Shown here one piece after another: positions 1 to 7,250 of a DNA stretch of 32,335 nucleotides. Under the pieces are notes generated by a model. The model did not search any database. It was not told where the DNA came from and was given only the letters and a program-made list of their open reading frames with translations. The stretch's first letter is position 1. The number at the start of each line of letters is the position of its first letter. This DNA comes from JAZLDV01 sp045614925 (GTDB lineage Bacteria; Bacillota_I; Bacilli_A; Erysipelotrichales; Coprobacillaceae), in assembly GCA_045614925.1 (NCBI GenBank), contig JAZLDV010000036.1:1-32335 (forward strand), written 5' to 3'. The position numbers were made by a program, and so were the translations under genes.

Positions 1-375
1 AAAGTCACTGATCCATTTTACACATCAAGAACAACAAGAAATGTTGGTCTAGGTGTACCAATGTTTAAGGATAGTGTAGAGATGAGTGGAGGACGCTTCA
101 ATATTCAATCATTAGAAAATGATGGGACATTAATTGAAGGAACATATATCAAAGATCATCTTGATACACCTCCAATGGGAGATATCATTGAAACAATGAT
201 TACACTTATTCAATTTGATGAAAAAATTAATTATATATTTGAATATAATGAAGATGACCATGAATTTGTATTAAATACAATTGATATTAAAGACATATTA
301 GAAGATGTACCAATCAATATTCCTGAAGTATTGAATTGGTTAAGAGAATATATAAAGGAGGGGCTTAAAAAATGA
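1..375 (+). CDS. GHKL/histidine-kinase-like ATPase, C-terminal part (5' end outside window)
   Basis: The frame is open from base 1, so the first ATG at 61 is internal and the gene starts upstream. The visible start of the fragment reads DPFYTSRTTRNVGLGVPMF, which matches the F-box/G2 part of a GHKL ATP-binding fold: a D-P-F-Y-T-S stretch followed by a G-L-G loop. A beta-strand pattern ending in G-T follows. The last ~60 residues are an acidic tail with no domain I recognise. The N-box and any phospho-acceptor His domain would lie upstream. The stop overlaps the next start (ATGA at 372-375), so the gene is translationally coupled to the ferredoxin gene. GHKL ATPases of this type are commonly found inside NADH-linked [FeFe] hydrogenase operons, between the NuoE-like (HydC) and ferredoxin genes. 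Their role there is not established, and sensing or regulation is only inference. Confidence 0.75.
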   Translation, partial: KVTDPFYTSRTTRNVGLGVPMFKDSVEMSGGRFNIQSLENDGTLIEGTYIKDHLDTPPMGDIIETMITLIQFDEKINYIFEYNEDDHEFVLNTIDIKDILEDVPINIPEVLNWLREYIKEGLKK

Positions 376-737
376 AATCTTTAGATGAATTAAGAAAAAT
401 TAGAGAAACAGCAAAAAAAGATTTAGTTATGCGTGAAGAAAACAGTAAAAAATATCGTATTGTTGTTGGTATGGCAACATGTGGTATTGCAGCTGGTGCT
501 AGACCAGTACTTACAGCTATCGTAGATCGCGTTGCTAGCAAAAAATATGACGCTGCTGTATTACAAACTGGATGCATCGGTATGTGTAAATTAGAACCTA
601 TGGTTGAAATTTATGAAGGTGAAAGAAAAACAACTTATGTATTAGTTGATGCTAAAAAAGCCAAAAAAATCATTGATTATCACTTAGGTAAAGGTGAAAT
701 CGTTGAAGAATATACAATTGGACATGTAACAAAATAA
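372..737 (+). CDS. Small thioredoxin-fold [2Fe-2S] ferredoxin-like protein of the hydrogenase operon
   Basis: This 121-residue protein resembles the C-terminal thioredoxin-like [2Fe-2S] domain of NuoE/HydC. The core starts near residue 29 (YRIVVGMATCG) and contains Q-T-G-C68-I-G-M-C72. Such domains usually bind the cluster with four Cys (C-x4-C and C-x3-C). Here only C37, C68 and C72 are present. The position equivalent to the first Cys of the homologous domain in HydB (C11) is V32. The protein is therefore a degenerate or three-Cys version that might bind a cluster with another ligand, or none. A strong Shine-Dalgarno (AAGGAGGGG at 355-363) precedes the ATG, which overlaps the upstream stop. 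HydB follows 16 bases later. It is too short to be a full HydC (usually about 160 residues with a helical N-terminus), so the true HydC is probably upstream of the window. It may act as an accessory electron carrier or structural subunit; this is inference. Confidence 0.82.
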   Translation: MKSLDELRKIRETAKKDLVMREENSKKYRIVVGMATCGIAAGARPVLTAIVDRVASKKYDAAVLQTGCIGMCKLEPMVEIYEGERKTTYVLVDAKKAKKIIDYHLGKGEIVEEYTIGHVTK

Positions 738-753
738 GAAGGGGGCTTACTAA

Positions 754-2553
754 ATGGCTACAAAAAGAACACAGGTTCTAGTTTGCGCTGGTACTGGATG
801 TACTATTGGTAACTCAGGTGAATTAGTAACTGAATTCCAAAAAGAAATTAGATCTTTTGGATTAGAAAATGAAATCGAAGTATTAAGAACTGGATGTTTA
901 GGTTTATGTGGGGTAGGACCTAACGTTGCTATCTATCCAGACAATATTATTTACAAAACAGTAAAAGTTGAAGATGTACAAGAAATCGTTATGGAACACT
1001 TCTATAAAGGACGTCCTGTACAAAGATTAATGTTAAATGAAAAAGATGAAGACACTAATGAAATTCATGACATTAACCACACAAGCTTCTACTCAAAACA
1101 AAAACGTATTGCATTACACAATTGTGGTGTTATCGATCCTGAAAACATTATTGAATATATTGGTGTTGATGGATATTTCGCTTTAGGTAAAGTATTAGAA
1201 GAAATGACTCCTCAACAAGTTGTTGATGTAATCAAAGATTCAGGATTAAGAGGACGTGGTGGTGGAGGTTTCCCTACTGGTCTAAAATGGCAATTCGCTT
1301 TAAATGAAAAAAGTGATGAAAAATATGTAATCTGTAATGCTGACGAAGGAGATCCAGGTGCGTTCATGGACCGTTCAATTCTTGAAGGAAATCCACACAG
1401 TGTTATTGAAGCTATGGAAATTGCTGGTTATGCAATTGGAGCTAATCATGGTTATGTTTATATCCGTGCTGAATATCCAATCGCTGTTGAACGTTTAGAA
1501 ACAGCTATCCAACAAGCTAAAGAAATGGGATTATTAGGTAAAAATATATTAAATACAGGATTTGATTTCGATCTTGAAATCCGTTTAGGTGCTGGGGCAT
1601 TCGTATGTGGTGAAGAAACTGCATTAATTATGTCTATTGAAGGTGATCGTGGTATGCCAAATCCTAAACCACCATTCCCAGCTCAAAAAGGTGTATGGGG
1701 AAAACCTACAATCATTAACAACGTAGAAACTTATGCAAATATTGCACAAATTATTAAAAATGGTGCAGATTGGTTAAAATCAATTGGTACTGAAACTTCT
1801 GCAGGAACTAAAGTATTCGCATTAGGTGGAAAAATTGTTAATACAGGATTAGTTGAAGTTCCTATGGGAACAACTTTAAGAGAAGTTATTTATGAAATTG
1901 GTGGAGGATGTCCAGATCGTAAAGCATTCAAAGCTGTACAAACTGGTGGTCCATCAGGTGGATGTTTAACAGAAGATCAATTAGATACTCCTATCGGATT
2001 CGATGAGTTAGTAAAACTTGGATCTATGATGGGTTCTGGTGGTATGATCGTATTAGATGAAGATAACTGTATGGTTGACGTTGCTCGTTTCTATATGGAC
2101 TTCATCGTTGATGAATCATGTGGTAAATGTACTCCATGTCGTATCGGAACAAAACGTTTATTAGAGTTATTAGATAAAATCTGTAAAGGTGAAGGAACTC
2201 TTGAAACTTTAGATGAACTTGAAAGTTTAAGTTATACAATTAAAGAAACTGCATTATGTGGTTTAGGACAATCTGCTCCTAACCCAGTATTATCAACATT
2301 AAGTCAATTTAGAGATGAATATATTGCACACGTTGTTGATAAAAAATGTCCAGCAGGTGTATGTAAAGATTTATTATCTTACGAAATCGAAGCAGATAAA
2401 TGTCGTAAATGTGGTTTATGTGCTCGTGCATGTCCTGTTAGTGCAATTAGTGGACAAGTTGGTAAAGAAATATTTACAATTGATCCTGAAAAATGTATTA
2501 AATGTGGAAGCTGTGTAGACAGATGTCACTTTAAAGCAATTGTAAGAAAGTAG
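754..2553 (+). CDS. hydB: NADH-binding hydrogenase subunit HydB (NuoF-like)
   Basis: The 599-residue flavoprotein subunit links NAD(H) to the hydrogenase through FMN and Fe-S clusters in the cytoplasm. Domains in order: an N-terminal thioredoxin-like [2Fe-2S] domain with C11, C16, C48 and C52; the NuoF FMN/NAD core with GRGGGGFPTG (167-176), CNADEGDPGAF (194-204) and GAGAFVCGEETAL (279-291); a [4Fe-4S] domain with C456-x2-C459-x2-C462 and C502; and a C-terminal pair of [4Fe-4S] ferredoxin motifs (C550/553/556/560 and C581/584/587/591). This architecture matches HydB of trimeric bifurcating or NADH-dependent hydrogenases rather than complex I NuoF, which lacks both terminal extensions. C532 and C537 lie between the domains and could bind an extra metal. 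An AGAAGGGGG Shine-Dalgarno supports ATG 754. HydA follows directly. Whether the complex truly bifurcates electrons cannot be read from sequence alone. Confidence 0.95.
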   Translation: MATKRTQVLVCAGTGCTIGNSGELVTEFQKEIRSFGLENEIEVLRTGCLGLCGVGPNVAIYPDNIIYKTVKVEDVQEIVMEHFYKGRPVQRLMLNEKDEDTNEIHDINHTSFYSKQKRIALHNCGVIDPENIIEYIGVDGYFALGKVLEEMTPQQVVDVIKDSGLRGRGGGGFPTGLKWQFALNEKSDEKYVICNADEGDPGAFMDRSILEGNPHSVIEAMEIAGYAIGANHGYVYIRAEYPIAVERLETAIQQAKEMGLLGKNILNTGFDFDLEIRLGAGAFVCGEETALIMSIEGDRGMPNPKPPFPAQKGVWGKPTIINNVETYANIAQIIKNGADWLKSIGTETSAGTKVFALGGKIVNTGLVEVPMGTTLREVIYEIGGGCPDRKAFKAVQTGGPSGGCLTEDQLDTPIGFDELVKLGSMMGSGGMIVLDEDNCMVDVARFYMDFIVDESCGKCTPCRIGTKRLLELLDKICKGEGTLETLDELESLSYTIKETALCGLGQSAPNPVLSTLSQFRDEYIAHVVDKKCPAGVCKDLLSYEIEADKCRKCGLCARACPVSAISGQVGKEIFTIDPEKCIKCGSCVDRCHFKAIVRK

Positions 2554-2562
2554 GTGTATATA

Positions 2563-4329
2563 ATGGAAAAAATCGTTCATTTACATATTAATAATATTCC
2601 TGTTGAAGCAAAAGAAGGAATGACAATTTTAGAAGCTGCTAAATTAGCTGGTATCCATATCCCAACTTTATGTTATTTAAAAGATGTAACTAAAGAAGGT
2701 GCTTGTCGTGTATGTCAAGTAGAAGTAGAAGGTGCTAGAACATTATGTGCAGCATGTGTATATCCAGTTCATGAAGGTATGAAAGTTTATACACATACAA
2801 AACGTGTATTAGATGCTAGAAGAAACGTTGTTGAGTTAATTATTTCTAACCACTCAAAAGACTGCTTATCTTGTATCAGAAATACAAACTGTGAATTACA
2901 AAGATTATCACAAGAATTAGGTGTTCGTGAAGATGCTTATGCAGGTCAAAAAACTCCTGCTACATTTGATGAAGTTTCTCCAGGTATCGTAAGAAATACA
3001 GCTAAATGTATCTTATGTGGACGCTGTGTTGAAGCTTGTAGAAAATTCCAAGGAATTGGTGTTTTAGGATTTATGGAAAGAGGATTTAAAACAAAAGTAG
3101 GTCCTGTTTATGATAAGAGCTTTGCTCATGTTAACTGTATCCAATGTGGACAATGTATCAATGTTTGTCCAGTAGGTGCTTTAACTGAAAAAGAAGAAAT
3201 TCATGATGTAGTGAATGCATTAAATGATCCAAATATCCATGTTGTTGTTCAAACTGCTCCTGCAGTAAGAGCTGCATTAGGTGAAGAATTCAAATTACCT
3301 ATTGGAACTGGAGTAACTGGAAAAATGGTAACTGCTTTAAAAATCTTAGGATTTGATAAAGTATATGACACAAACTTCGGTGCTGACTTAACTATCATGG
3401 AAGAAGGATATGAATTCATTGATCGTGTACAAAATGGTGGAAAATTACCAATGATCACTTCATGTTCTCCAGGATGGATTAACTATGTAGAAAAAGAATA
3501 TCCAGATTTATTAGATAACTTATCTACTTGTAAATCTCCACATATGATGGTAGGAGCAATCGTTAAATCATATTATGCAAAAATTAAAGATATTGATCCA
3601 AAAAATATCTATGTTGTATCAATCATGCCATGTGTTGCTAAAAAAGGTGAAAAAGAACGTCATCAAATGATTAAAGATGGTATTAAAGATGTTGATGCAG
3701 TATTAACAACAAGAGAATTAGCTAAATTAATCAAAATGTTCGGATTAGATTTCAAATCATTACCTGATGGTGAATTTGATCAAGACTTATTTGGTGAATA
3801 TAGTGGTGCTGGTGTTATCTTTGGTGCATCAGGTGGGGTAATGGAAGCTGCATTACGTACATGTGCTGATGTATTAGCTGGTGAAGATTTAGATAACTTC
3901 CAATATCATAAAGTAAGAGGTACTGAAGGATTAAAAACTTGTACTTTAAATATTGGTGGAACTATTATTAAAGTTGCTGTTGCACACTCTATGAAAGTGG
4001 CTAAACCATTATTAGATGAAATCAGAAATGGTGAATCACCATATCACTTCATCGAAATCATGGGATGTCCAGGTGGATGTGTTAACGGTGGAGGACAACC
4101 TTATGTACGTGCATTTAAACGTAATCAAGGAATCGACTTCAAAAAATTACGTGCTGAAGTATTATATGAAGAAGATAGAAATAAAGAAAATAGAAAATCA
4201 CATAAAAATGAACAAATTCAAAAATTATATGCTGATTTCTTAATTACTCCAAATTCTCCAATCTGTCATGAGTTATTACATACTCATTACAATAAACAAG
4301 AAAAATATATTTTCGAAGACGAAGAATAA
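2563..4329 (+). CDS. hydA: [FeFe] hydrogenase catalytic subunit HydA
   Basis: The 588-residue catalytic subunit reduces protons to H2 or oxidises H2. Order of domains: plant-type [2Fe-2S] (C37, C48, C51, C62); His-Cys [4Fe-4S] (H97, C101, C104, C110); two ferredoxin-type [4Fe-4S] motifs (C149/152/155/159 and C192/195/198/202); then the H-cluster domain. Its signatures are L1 TSCSPGW (299-305), L2 MPCVAKKGEKER (355-366) and L3 MGCPGGCVNGGGQP (500-513), followed by the small-subunit-like tail ending in HELLHTHY. L1 differs from the TSCCPGW of well-studied enzymes (see findings). ATG 2563 is preferred over GTG 2554 because AGGTG (2552-2556) is a Shine-Dalgarno at correct spacing and the GTG lies inside it. 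The start is 9 bases after hydB. The maturases HydE, HydF and HydG are not in the window. Confidence 0.96.
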   Translation: MEKIVHLHINNIPVEAKEGMTILEAAKLAGIHIPTLCYLKDVTKEGACRVCQVEVEGARTLCAACVYPVHEGMKVYTHTKRVLDARRNVVELIISNHSKDCLSCIRNTNCELQRLSQELGVREDAYAGQKTPATFDEVSPGIVRNTAKCILCGRCVEACRKFQGIGVLGFMERGFKTKVGPVYDKSFAHVNCIQCGQCINVCPVGALTEKEEIHDVVNALNDPNIHVVVQTAPAVRAALGEEFKLPIGTGVTGKMVTALKILGFDKVYDTNFGADLTIMEEGYEFIDRVQNGGKLPMITSCSPGWINYVEKEYPDLLDNLSTCKSPHMMVGAIVKSYYAKIKDIDPKNIYVVSIMPCVAKKGEKERHQMIKDGIKDVDAVLTTRELAKLIKMFGLDFKSLPDGEFDQDLFGEYSGAGVIFGASGGVMEAALRTCADVLAGEDLDNFQYHKVRGTEGLKTCTLNIGGTIIKVAVAHSMKVAKPLLDEIRNGESPYHFIEIMGCPGGCVNGGGQPYVRAFKRNQGIDFKKLRAEVLYEEDRNKENRKSHKNEQIQKLYADFLITPNSPICHELLHTHYNKQEKYIFEDEE

Positions 4330-4333
4330 CATA

Positions 4334-4363
4334 AAATAGCTAGAAGTCAACTTCTAGCTATTT
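4334..4363 (+). terminator. Hairpin after hydA (weak terminator or attenuator)
   Basis: A perfect 13-bp stem (AAATAGCTAGAAG with CTTCTAGCTATTT) closes a TCAA loop. The tail TTTCATT is only weakly U-rich. No promoter is evident in the short gap before the alcohol dehydrogenase, so partial readthrough is plausible. Confidence 0.7.
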
Positions 4364-4386
4364 CATTAATAGAAAGGGAAAAACAT

Positions 4387-5556
4387 ATGAATTTTAATTA
4401 CTTTATTCCAACTAAAATTTTATTTGGTAGTGGGAAATTAAACGAATTACATAAAGAAGTATTACCAGGAAAAAAAGCTTTAATTGTTATTTCATCAGGA
4501 AAATCAACAAGAGCTTTTGGTTATTTACAAAGATTAGAAGAGCAATTACAAAAAGCAAATGTTGAATCAGTTGTTTTTGATAAAATCTTACCTAATCCAA
4601 TTTTATCTCATGTACATGAGGGTGCGAAAATGGCTAAAGATGAAGGATGTGACTTCGTTATTGGACTTGGAGGAGGTTCAGCAATGGACTCATCTAAAGC
4701 AATTGCTGTTATGGCTACAAATCCAGGTGATTTCTGGGATTATATTAGTGGTGGAAGTGGTAAAGAACAGCCATTAGTTAATGATCCTTTACCAATTGTC
4801 TGCATTACAACAACTGCTGGAACTGGAACAGAAGCTGACCCTTGGGCAGTTATTACAAAAGAAGAAACTGATGAAAAAATTGGTTTTGGATGTGATAAAA
4901 CATTCCCAGTATTATCAGTAGTCGATCCAGAATTAATGGTGAGTGTTCCTCCACATTTAACTGCTTATCAAGGATTTGATGCTTTATTCCACAGTACTGA
5001 AGGATATTTAAATAATACATCATATCCTATTAGTGATGCATATAGTATTAAAGCAATTGAATTAGTTGCTGCAAACTTAGAAACTGCAGTAAATGATGGA
5101 ACAAATATTCAAGCTAGAGAAGGTGTAGCATTAGGAAATACAATTGCAGGAATGGTTGAATCAACTTCTGGATGTATTTCAGAACACTCATTAGCTCATG
5201 CAATGAGTGGTATTTATCCACATTTACCTCATGGTGCTGCATTAATTATTATTAGTGAAGCATATTATAGACATGTTGCTGATTCTTCATTATGTGATAA
5301 ACGTATGATTGATATGGCAAAAGCTATGGGAAAAGAAAATGCTTCATCTCCATATGATTTTGTAGATGCATTAGTAGAATTACAAAAAGCATGTCATGTT
5401 TATGGTATGAAATTATCAGATTATGGTATTCAATATGATGATTTAATTGCAATTGTTGATAATGCATTAGATACAATGGCAGGATTATTTAAAGTTGATA
5501 CTGCTCCAGTTTTAAGAGAAGACTGTATTAAAATCTTACAGCAATCTTATAAATAA
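4387..5556 (+). CDS. Iron-containing alcohol dehydrogenase (group III)
   Basis: The 389-residue cytoplasmic enzyme belongs to the Fe-ADH family and probably reduces an aldehyde or ketone to an alcohol with NAD(P)H. The N-terminal Rossmann-like half carries GLGGGSAMD (93-101), the dinucleotide pyrophosphate loop. The C-terminal helical half supplies the metal ligands D198 and H202 (GFDALFH) and H267 and H282 (EHSLAH and PHG). Length is normal for the family. ATG 4387 follows AGAAAGGGAA. The gene lies 57 bases after the hydrogenase operon, separated only by a hairpin with a poor U-tail, so it may be partly co-transcribed. This fits a joint role in disposing of fermentation reductant. The substrate (ethanol, butanol, propanediol or lactaldehyde) cannot be decided from the sequence. 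Confidence 0.92.
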   Translation: MNFNYFIPTKILFGSGKLNELHKEVLPGKKALIVISSGKSTRAFGYLQRLEEQLQKANVESVVFDKILPNPILSHVHEGAKMAKDEGCDFVIGLGGGSAMDSSKAIAVMATNPGDFWDYISGGSGKEQPLVNDPLPIVCITTTAGTGTEADPWAVITKEETDEKIGFGCDKTFPVLSVVDPELMVSVPPHLTAYQGFDALFHSTEGYLNNTSYPISDAYSIKAIELVAANLETAVNDGTNIQAREGVALGNTIAGMVESTSGCISEHSLAHAMSGIYPHLPHGAALIIISEAYYRHVADSSLCDKRMIDMAKAMGKENASSPYDFVDALVELQKACHVYGMKLSDYGIQYDDLIAIVDNALDTMAGLFKVDTAPVLREDCIKILQQSYK

Positions 5557-5560
5557 AATG

Positions 5561-5589
5561 AATCCTCTAACTAAGTTAGAGGATTTTTT
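5561..5589 (+). terminator. Rho-independent terminator after the alcohol dehydrogenase
   Basis: Perfect 11-bp stem AATCCTCTAAC / GTTAGAGGATT with a 3-base loop, followed by TTTT. It begins 5 bases after the stop codon. Confidence 0.92.
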
Positions 5590-5651
5590 GTTGAAAAAAC
5601 ACAAATAAATAAAGAAAACTTATGATAAATTCATAATATTTTTAATAATTG

Positions 5652-5680
5652 TATACATTTTACAAATTAAATAGTATAAT
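5652..5680 (+). promoter_or_regulatory. Promoter of the SipW-type secreted protein gene
   Basis: A perfect -10 box TATAAT (5675-5680) lies 17 bases after TATACA (5652-5657), a 4/6 match to the -35 box. An inverted repeat TTATGA-N5-TCATAA (5620-5636) sits 15 bases upstream of the -35 and could be an operator; no regulator can be named. The rest of the 5590-5733 gap is AT-rich without other recognisable features. Confidence 0.65.
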
Positions 5681-5733
5681 TATATATATGATATTACTAT
5701 TATGGGGAAATATTAAGAAAGGTAGGGAATAAT

Positions 5734-7185
5734 ATGAAAAAAGCAAAAAAAGTTTTATATCTGACTTTAACATATGTTTTAGTTGCGGTTCTATGTATTG
5801 GTGGAACAATTGCATATTTAACATCACAAGATGAAGATGTAAACGTAATGACTTTAGGAAACGTAGAAATCGAACAATTAGAATATGAACGTATTGTAGA
5901 TGATAATGGAGATTTTAAATTTATCACTACTAATGATGGAACAGGATATGAATTACAAGAATTTACTCAAGCTAAAAAATTAAATCCTGCATATGGTCAA
6001 GAAGCTGAAGATACAAATCTAATCTACTTTGATCAGTTAGGAAATGCTGAAGGTACTGATGCTCCAATTGCTAATTTAAAAGGAGCACAAGACAAATATG
6101 TATTTGTAAAAAATACAGGAATTAATGATGCTTATGTGCGTACATTAATCGCTTATGAAGTAGGTGAGGTTCAAGATGCATTTGGACGTTTAATCATTGC
6201 TCATACAAGTGAATATTACACTGCAAGAGAAGTTGGTGTTATTAATGTAGAAGGAAATAACTATTACTTAGTTGAATACACTTATAAAGGATCAGATTCT
6301 CATCATATGAATGGTATTTTACCATCAGGAGAAATCACTTATAATTCTTTAGCACAAGTTTATATGTCTGGTTCAGCTAAAAATGATGATGTTAAAAACA
6401 TTGATGGAAATAACAATGGAACTTATGATATCTTAGTTGTTTCTCAAGCAATTCAAGCTGAAAACTTCCCTGATGCAAAAACAGCATTAGAAGAAGGATT
6501 CTATGTTGTGACTACAACACAACATCCATGGGTAAATGGAGCAGACATTGATAACTATGTAACAACTGAAAACAAACTTTTAAAAGGTGGAGATATGATT
6601 ATCGGTAGCAACATCTTATTTAAAAAAGGTGAAGGTACTGTTTTAAATGAAGATGCAGTAATCAATTTAAATGGTTATACATTATCATCTAATCGTGATC
6701 ATACAGGAAATAATCAGACAATACCTGAAATTACAACTTTAGTTGTAAGTGGAGCAAATGTTGTGATTGAAGGAGACGGTGCTATTGTTAATAATGGTAA
6801 TCAATCAGCTTATGCTTTAACTGTTAATGATGGTGCACATGTGACTATTAAAGGTGGAGAATATGTTGCTTATCATGACCCAATTTATTTGAAAAATGGA
6901 ACTTTAGTTGTAGAAGGTGGATTCTTTGAAGCAGAATGTGATACTAATCCATTACCAGATGATGCTCAAGGATGTTTTAATCCTTTCCCAATCAATATTA
7001 GCAATAATGATTATGTTGATGGAAATGCTGAATTAATTATCAAAGGTGGAACATTTGTTAATACAGACCCTTCAAATCTTCATGAAATCTGGACACACAA
7101 TCTAAATTTTGTGGCTGATGGATATAAAGTTGTAAGTGAACCACAAGATAATGGAGATATCTGGTATTCAGTTATCCCAGAATAA
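5734..7185 (+). CDS. Secreted protein with SipW-cognate-type signal peptide and beta-helix-like C-terminus
   Basis: The 483-residue protein starts with a long hydrophobic signal (residues 8-28). It ends in GGTIAYLTS, the pattern of signal peptides cut by SipW-type (ER-like) signal peptidases, as in TasA and camelysin. The mature part opens with a TasA-like segment (MTLGNVEIEQLEYERI, then FVKNTGINDAYVR) and includes the SQAIQAENFPDAKTALEEGF pattern seen in such proteins. From about residue 290 it changes to short strands with repeated N-G and K-G-G steps (IEGDGAIVNNG, TIKGGEYV, VVEGGFFE, IIKGGTFV), consistent with a parallel beta-helix. Two cysteines near residues 401-413 could form a disulfide. 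It has its own promoter, strong Shine-Dalgarno (AAAGGTAGGG) and terminator, so it is monocistronic. A role as a surface fibre or adhesin is inference. No SipW peptidase gene is in the window. Confidence 0.78.
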   Translation: MKKAKKVLYLTLTYVLVAVLCIGGTIAYLTSQDEDVNVMTLGNVEIEQLEYERIVDDNGDFKFITTNDGTGYELQEFTQAKKLNPAYGQEAEDTNLIYFDQLGNAEGTDAPIANLKGAQDKYVFVKNTGINDAYVRTLIAYEVGEVQDAFGRLIIAHTSEYYTAREVGVINVEGNNYYLVEYTYKGSDSHHMNGILPSGEITYNSLAQVYMSGSAKNDDVKNIDGNNNGTYDILVVSQAIQAENFPDAKTALEEGFYVVTTTQHPWVNGADIDNYVTTENKLLKGGDMIIGSNILFKKGEGTVLNEDAVINLNGYTLSSNRDHTGNNQTIPEITTLVVSGANVVIEGDGAIVNNGNQSAYALTVNDGAHVTIKGGEYVAYHDPIYLKNGTLVVEGGFFEAECDTNPLPDDAQGCFNPFPINISNNDYVDGNAELIIKGGTFVNTDPSNLHEIWTHNLNFVADGYKVVSEPQDNGDIWYSVIPE

Positions 7186-7192
7186 GAAAATG

Positions 7193-7219
7193 AAAAGGAA
7201 CTTAATAAGTTCCTTTTTT
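7193..7219 (+). terminator. Terminator of the SipW-type gene (also functional on the other strand)
   Basis: Perfect 11-bp stem AAAAGGAACTT / AAGTTCCTTTT with an AAT loop and extra T residues. The A-run before the stem becomes a U-run on the minus strand, so it could stop transcription from both sides. Confidence 0.9.
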
Positions 7220-7224
7220 ATATT

Positions 7225-7250
7225 TTAAAAGGCTCATATGAGCCTTTTAA
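7225..7250 (-). terminator. Palindromic hairpin at the 3' end of the MATE gene
   Basis: A perfect 26-base palindrome centred at 7237/7238 (core AAGGCTCATATGAGCCTT). It overlaps the stop codon of the minus-strand MATE gene at 7247-7249. On the minus strand its right arm ends in TTTT, making it a weak terminator backed by the neighbouring hairpin at 7193-7219. Confidence 0.7.

Noticed and set aside
2554..2562. GTG start for hydA giving three extra residues
   Set aside because: The GTG is part of the AGGTG ribosome site that serves ATG 2563.
5700..5927. Minus-strand open frame over the SipW-type gene start
   Set aside because: Shadow of the coding strand; it would run across the promoter-to-start region of a well-supported gene.
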